This document shows, piece by piece, positions 59,531-64,000 of a stretch of DNA of 64,000 nucleotides. Position 1 is the stretch's first letter; each line of letters opens with the position of its first letter. Under the pieces are notes generated by a model. The model was not told where the DNA came from and did no database searches. It was given only the letters and a program-made list of their open reading frames with translations. The translations under genes and the position numbers were made by a program. Source of the stretch: Magnolia sinica (taxonomy: Eukaryota > Streptophyta > Magnoliopsida > Magnoliales > Magnoliaceae); NCBI RefSeq assembly GCF_029962835.1, contig NC_080585.1:55787443-55851442 (forward strand), written 5' to 3'.

Positions 59531-60528
59531 CAGAGCCAATATGCATCGGCCATGGAAGATCTATTTGGAATCCATTTGAGGATTTTATTGTTGTTCAGAC
59601 CCACCGTCCATGGACCTATTCAGGGGTAGATCTTGACCGCCCATTCATGGACATCCAGTTCCAGATCAGGGCCCACATCTAGATTCCATCTAGGGATGAT
59701 GGCGGCATAGATTGCCATTGTTGCCAGCCCATGAATTAATGAAAGAGTTTATTACAGTTCGTAAAGGGGAAGGGAGAAGAACCTACTGCTGCCAGCAACC
59801 TTGACTAACAGCTACGCCATTGGTTTTTCGAGTGGTTGCCGGATTCCAGAAAATCGACATGGGGCCGTGAGGTTGACTTTCCCCCTATGTCTTCCTCACT
59901 TTTCGGCATCCAGCAGGGTTAGCAAGAATTGCCATTATCGCGGCTGTAACAGTTCCCCAAAATCCATACAGAGCAACAAAAAAAAAAAAAAGAGGAAGGG
60001 AGAAGATTTTTCGAAACCCTCACATAGTCACATCCCGATTAGCATGGACGCCCTTTTTTAAAAGGAATATCAGATTCATTCAAGGTCGGATCTCTCTGAT
60101 GAGGTCATCGTGCGGCTGTCCATCTTCTCCAGAACTGTGTGGCTACTGAACTCTCTTCATCTGTTGGGGATTCGATAAAGAGTTGGATGATGTCGTCACA
60201 TCCGTAGGTCTTGGAGGTTAGATGGGGAGATGAATGGTGGGCCATTGATTGACTGAGAGAGCTCTGAAATCGTAGAAAAATGAGAGAGTCGCTCCTTTCT
60301 CGGGACGACGGAGTTGGATGTAATATGTTCAAATGAGAAAACGAAAATGGAAAGTGATTTTTTGTGAATCCTACCGTTATAAGCTTATTTCTTATAGGTG
60401 GGATCGACCACGTTGTGTCCCTTCATGACGCGTGGAGTAAGAATAGAGATACTACCGATATAAGCCTCTTTCTTAACTATTAAGCTATCTTTCTTAATTA
60501 TGAAGTAAGAATAGGTGGGCCACCATGA
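59531..60528. other. No gene confidently recognised
   Basis: Higher GC than the neighbourhood at 59,780-60,340. The minus-strand frame 60,105-60,332 (75 codons, MNILHPTPSSRERSD start, WRRWTAAR end) and the plus frame 59,801-60,061 have no known domain. 'ttttttgtgaatcctaccg' (60,355) resembles the empty target of the nearby MITE. It could be a short gene fragment or UTR. Confidence 0.4.
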
Positions 60529-60537
60529 TTTTTGTGA

Positions 60538-61093
60538 GGGCGCGGATTAGATACAGACAAGGTCAGTGGCCAAATCGCTACTGAAGGGACGTCACCAAGC
60601 TCTGTGGACCAACCATGATGCATGTGTTGTATCCAAACCATCCAACCATTTGAAAAGATCGTTTTATGGCGTGAGAAAAAGAATGAGATAGATCTAAAGT
60701 TCAAGTGGACCCACCACAAAAACCATAGGGTCAGTCACACCCACCCTTGAAACATTTATAGGGCCCACCATGATGTATTTTTTAGATACAACCTATTCAT
60801 AAGTTAACATAGAGACAGATGAAGTGAAAACAAAAATATAAGTTTGATCCGAAACTTTTGTAGCCCATAAGAAGTTTTGAACGGTGGATGTCACTGTCCC
60901 CACTGTTTTCTATGGTGGGGTCCACTTGAACTTTAGATCTATCTCATTATTTTACTCATGCCATAAAACGACCTCTCCAACTGGATGGATGGTATGGATA
61001 TAACATATGCATCTTGGCGGGGTCCACAAAGCTTGGTGACATCACTTCAATAGCGATTTGGCTACTGACCTTGTCAGTATCTAATCTGCCCCC
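60538..61093. mobile_element. Complete Mutator-type MITE with 9-bp target-site duplication
   Basis: The element is 556 bp. The left end GGGCGCGGATTAGATACAGA continues 'caaggtcagtggcc', and the right end reverse complement GGGGGCAGATTAGATACTGA continues 'caaggtcagtagcc'. Similarity of the arms extends inward through 'aaatcgctactgaag', 'gtcaccaagctctgtggacc', 'gatgcatgtgttgtatcc' and 'ctaaagttcaagtggaccc'. It is flanked on both sides by TTTTTGTGA (60,529-60,537 and 61,094-61,102), a perfect 9-bp duplication as produced by Mutator/MULE transposases. No transposase frame is present, so it would be mobilised in trans. It identifies the superfamily of the related truncated copies in this window. 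Confidence 0.88.
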
Positions 61094-61109
61094 TTTTTGT
61101 GAATCCTCC

Positions 61110-62300
61110 CTATTCATCCCTTTTTGAGGTCACATGGCCCAAAAATTAAAGCATATCCAAAAACAAAAAAAGTGGGCAACAAAATGGAAGGATCCACAGT
61201 TATGTTTATATACCATCCATTCTACATAATATAATGACGTTATGAATAGGATGAACTGAAAATACAAGAAAATTAGCCAATACAAAACTTAATGTGCCCT
61301 AATACATGTACATTAGACTGTTGGACTGACCAATTCTTATTCAACCTTACGGATGGTCTGTTTCTCGAAAAATGCAGTAAATTGGTGTTTCAATACATTC
61401 AATCCGTAAACAAATTTGAGGAACATTTCTCTAGATATATTGACAATCCAAACAAGGCCATGCATAGGACAGTATGCCAAATGGTGTACTTTTGGGCCAT
61501 AGCTCTCACTACGGAGATGACCTGGTGCCAAAAATCAGGACCATACACTCTTCCAAATGTACACACATGCACATTAGACTGCATTGTTGGCAAGTATTTT
61601 TAAACCATTGATTGTTTTCATGCACGGGTACCCAGCCTGATTTTTGCACCAGTTCACCTGCATGGTTGTGTCCACCTTATGCACAAAACAGATCTCCCAT
61701 GCACATGCCAGGTTGGCATGCGGTGCTGAATGAGAATGTGAGTTTTGGTAAGATACACTTGGGGCTAGCAACCTTCGTGTAAACTGAAACCAGAATCAAG
61801 ATATAAAGGCAGTGGTTTGTTTAGCCCATGTGCATGTGGAGCCCTGCCCATCCACGCTCATGTTCACGCACGAGCAAATACAGCACACACACGGCACATG
61901 AGCTTCCTATCAGGTCAGGTGGGCCTCACTGTTTGGATCAATTGCCTAAACATATGGTTGTTTCAGTCAAGTGAGCCATAGAGCGTAGTTAAAGACTCAG
62001 TGAGTTGACCAGACCCGTTCAGCCCTGAGGTGAGTTGCGATTCATCTGAGTTTGGGGCTGAATAGGCCTGACTCACCCAATTCAGTCGTGACTTAGGGGG
62101 CTGACCCTTGACATCGACCCGAATCAGGTTTGACCAAGTCCAAGTCGACTCATGCTCGTATCAGACTCGTTCGAGTCCTAAAAGCATACCACAGCGTACA
62201 AAACCAAGGGGTCGTAGTCTTCCCTTTTTTGTACATTGTGGCACCTCTCAGGAGTGAAATAGCCTGCGGTCTAAGACAGAAGGACTAATCAGTGTGGCCC
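61110..62300. other. No gene recognised; GACTCG-like repeat and short direct repeat
   Basis: 'ca(t/c)g(t/c)acattagactg' occurs at about 61,305 and 61,567, bracketing a plus-strand open frame (61,292-61,603) with no known motif. 61,990-62,180 is a diverged member of the GACTCG-rich repeat. Confidence 0.5.
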
Positions 62301-62314
62301 ACCTAATGGAAACC

Positions 62315-62958
62315 TCAATTCTCGCACACATGCATCAAATTGGCACGTGTGCTTGAGTGTGAGAGCAGGGCCAGACACAAATGCGTCGATTCAGCAAACC
62401 TTTCTATATGCGAAGGGGATTTCGTTGACTCTACAACACCATTTGATATAAAAATAACAGACATTTGATTAATTACAAATCTTCCACTCGCGGATGACGA
62501 AATGCAGTCCACTGTCATACCTAACGGATGACCTTCCAATGGTGCCTCTCCTAAACAAGAAGCCCCACGCCCTTTGTGGAGACGTTCGATCCTAGCCGTG
62601 TAAGATCGCTTCCATTATCTGCAACCAAAACCAGTAATAAAATGGATTGCGATCAGGAAAAAACAAAGATGCAATAATCACATGAATCAGAGAAATGGAG
62701 AAATAGAGAAATTTCTAGAACCCTAGAAGACAGAGAAAGAGAGAGAGATAGAGAGACAGAGAGAAACCGAGAGAGGCAAGAACGCACGAAAATTTCAACA
62801 GAGACTGGTGCGCTACGCACTTACAGTACGCTTGAATCATTCTCTCAATGGCGATGAGAGAGGGAAAGAGATTTTCAGATAGAGAGAGAGAGGGGGGTGG
62901 AGGAAGGGAGAGGTTTTCAGAGATAAGGGGAGAGAGAGAGAGAGTGAGAGTGATGGCT
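62315..62958 (-). other. Putative 5' end of a minus-strand transcript with a 5' intron
   Basis: From the inferred start (~62,958) a CT-rich leader runs to a consensus donor: 'cgtact' then gtaagt (62,824-62,819). A 206-bp CT-rich intron follows, to a good acceptor, 'ttttggttgcag' (62,630-62,619). The next exon begins ATAATGGAAGCGATC. If an ATG in the leader is used (62,840), the joined frame runs only ~27 codons to a stop. The downstream ATG is followed by a stop after 7 codons. A further minus frame, 62,315-62,539, has no known domain. The architecture is that of a real plant gene start, but no protein is supported. It could be a non-coding transcript, a truncated gene, or a gene whose coding exons lie further down and were not recognised. 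Confidence 0.4.
62731..62780. repeat. (GA)n-rich tract, intronic
   Basis: 'agagaaagagagagagatag' and continuation. With 62,879-62,945 it forms the CT-rich parts of the minus-strand 5' region. Confidence 0.8.
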
Positions 62959-62988
62959 TTCTTGGCTAGGAAGAAAGACCCTCCGCTC

Positions 62989-62997
62989 ATATATATG
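62989..62997 (-). promoter_or_regulatory. TATA box of a minus-strand transcription unit
   Basis: Minus-strand 'catatatatgag' is followed ~40-90 bp downstream by a long CT-rich (Y-patch) tract (62,880-62,950), the usual plant core-promoter order. A start site near 62,958 is inferred. A G-box CACGTG lies upstream at 63,105-63,110, within 'ctcacacgtgttatc'. Confidence 0.55.
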
Positions 62998-63039
62998 AAG
63001 ACCCCCCGATCGTTGAAGGGTTATTTGGTCATTTAAGAA

Positions 63040-63640
63040 AAAAAAATGAGTAATTAGGAAAGTGAAAACGTATGACAGGCTCTTTCTTGGAACGTGATCG
63101 CTCACACGTGTTATCGACGCAAGTGTGGAGATCCATGCCGCCCATTATGTGTGGTTGTAATGAAGATGAGTTTGGTGGGATCAGATCGGTCTGATCGTCA
63201 GGTGACAGACACGTAGAAATAAAAGGGGCTTTAACATAAAAAGACCAATGTTTCGGATTGAATTTGCACTTGTGGTCCACCTGATCAGGTGACGTGCTAT
63301 TTTGGGTTAGCGAGTTTTCATGGTGGGTTCATTCATTCAATGTGTCATGCTTACCCAGGCTGCATGCAGGCTACCGATATCAATGCTCCTGCTGAGTAGC
63401 AATCTTTTTCTGCCCCAGGTGATACGTATCTGCCGTTCCACTTCTTTTACCCACACGTGTCGTATAATGATAAAAAGATTTCGAGTCGTGCTATTGTTAG
63501 AAGATTTCGCGTGGGGCGGGAAAGACTCTAGTTACACTTTCCCATTTTGAAGTCATTGCACGTACGCCTCCGATAGTGGATTTATTGAGGCCGGGGTAAA
63601 CCGGAGTAGATTCGGTGAGACCCGGGCTCACACAAGACGG
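63040..63640. other. Upstream region of the minus-strand promoter; no gene recognised
   Basis: Contains a G-box CACGTG (63,105), 'gacacgtag' and several short palindromic words such as 'gatcggtctgatc' and 'cacctgatcaggtg'. It is of moderate GC and lacks the repeat families above. The plus frame 63,320-63,550 shows no motif. Confidence 0.4.
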
Positions 63641-63659
63641 TGCGGCTCTCGCTGTAGGG

Positions 63660-64000
63660 CCACCTTAATATATGTATTTTATATCCATGTCGTCCATCCG
63701 TTTTTCAGATTATTTTAGGGCACTATCCCAAAAAATGAAGCAAATCCAATTATCGGGTGGACCATAACATAGGAAATAGTAGTGATTGACCATCAATGGG
63801 CCACACAAGTTTTGGATCAAGCTTATATTTATTTTGCTCTTCATTTGGGCTTACGTGACCTTATCAACAGATTGGATGGCAAATAAACACCATAAGAACA
63901 TTAAGGTGTGAGAAGTTTTTAATGATAGGACATTGAGAAATTTACCATTGTAGACCCTACCTTTTATCCAGTGGTTTTTATGAACAAACCAAACTTAACA
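63660..64000. mobile_element. Foldback-family element, runs off the window
   Basis: 'catgtcgtccatccgttttt', 'agattattttagggcactat', 'gggtggaccataacatagga', 'cacacaagttttggatcaag' and 'cagattggatggcaaataaa' match the copies at 53.6 and 58.9 kb. The right end lies beyond the window. Confidence 0.65.

Noticed and set aside
61292..61603. 103-residue cysteine-containing frame as a small secreted protein
   Set aside because: No signal peptide is seen, it is bounded by a short direct repeat, long frames also run on the opposite strand, and no homology is recognised.

Overview
This is a plant nuclear window, and almost all of it is repetitive DNA. The evidence is a 32 kb satellite array, plant LTR-retrotransposon fragments, Mutator-type foldback elements, tRNA-like SINE sequence, and exon fragments matching plant proteins with GT/AG splice borders. 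Many copies of a dispersed 'gtggtccac / catggatataacac' foldback family remind me of magnoliid or other early-diverging angiosperm genomes. That placement is an impression and has not been tested.

Layout. 1-32,386: a tandem array of a ~376-bp satellite, roughly 85 units. The orientation is plus (1-13,322), minus (13,323-21,824), then plus again (21,825-32,386). Mirror-image sharing of diagnostic variants at both ends of the minus segment shows an internal inversion of an already higher-order-repeated array. The last five units are a distinct edge subfamily. 32,387-33,048: a truncated Ty3/gypsy-like LTR. 33,049-33,113: an (AT)n run. 33,290-33,910: a CACTA-like subterminal repeat zone. 34,800-36,560: foldback elements and short tandem duplications.

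36.9-57.5 kb: AT-rich, intron-like DNA carrying isolated exon fragments, all on the minus strand. Three are recognisable: a type II NAD(P)H dehydrogenase (NDB) EF-hand exon, a TIR1/AFB auxin-receptor LRR exon fragment, and an RPT3 (26S proteasome ATPase) exon with a 2-nt deletion. They come from unrelated genes, lack their neighbouring exons and carry frameshifts or stops. This looks like gene-fragment capture (Helitron or Pack-MULE style) or an accumulation of duplicated fragments. Between and around them lie many local duplications, a degenerate ~40-bp minisatellite family (38.4, 52-53.6 and 55.5-57.2 kb), and a 47.4-51.5 kb composite of tRNA-like 82-bp units, SINE-like copies and GACTCG-rich sequence.

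57.5-64 kb: a copia-like LTR, nested foldback elements, a complete 556-bp Mutator-type MITE with a perfect 9-bp target-site duplication, and a minus-strand promoter/5'-UTR architecture (TATA, CT-rich patch, 5' intron) near 62.6-63.1 kb with no convincing protein downstream.

I found no intact protein-coding gene. The many 60-240 residue open frames in the first 32 kb are a property of the satellite unit, which happens to be open over most of its length. They are not evidence of separate genes.
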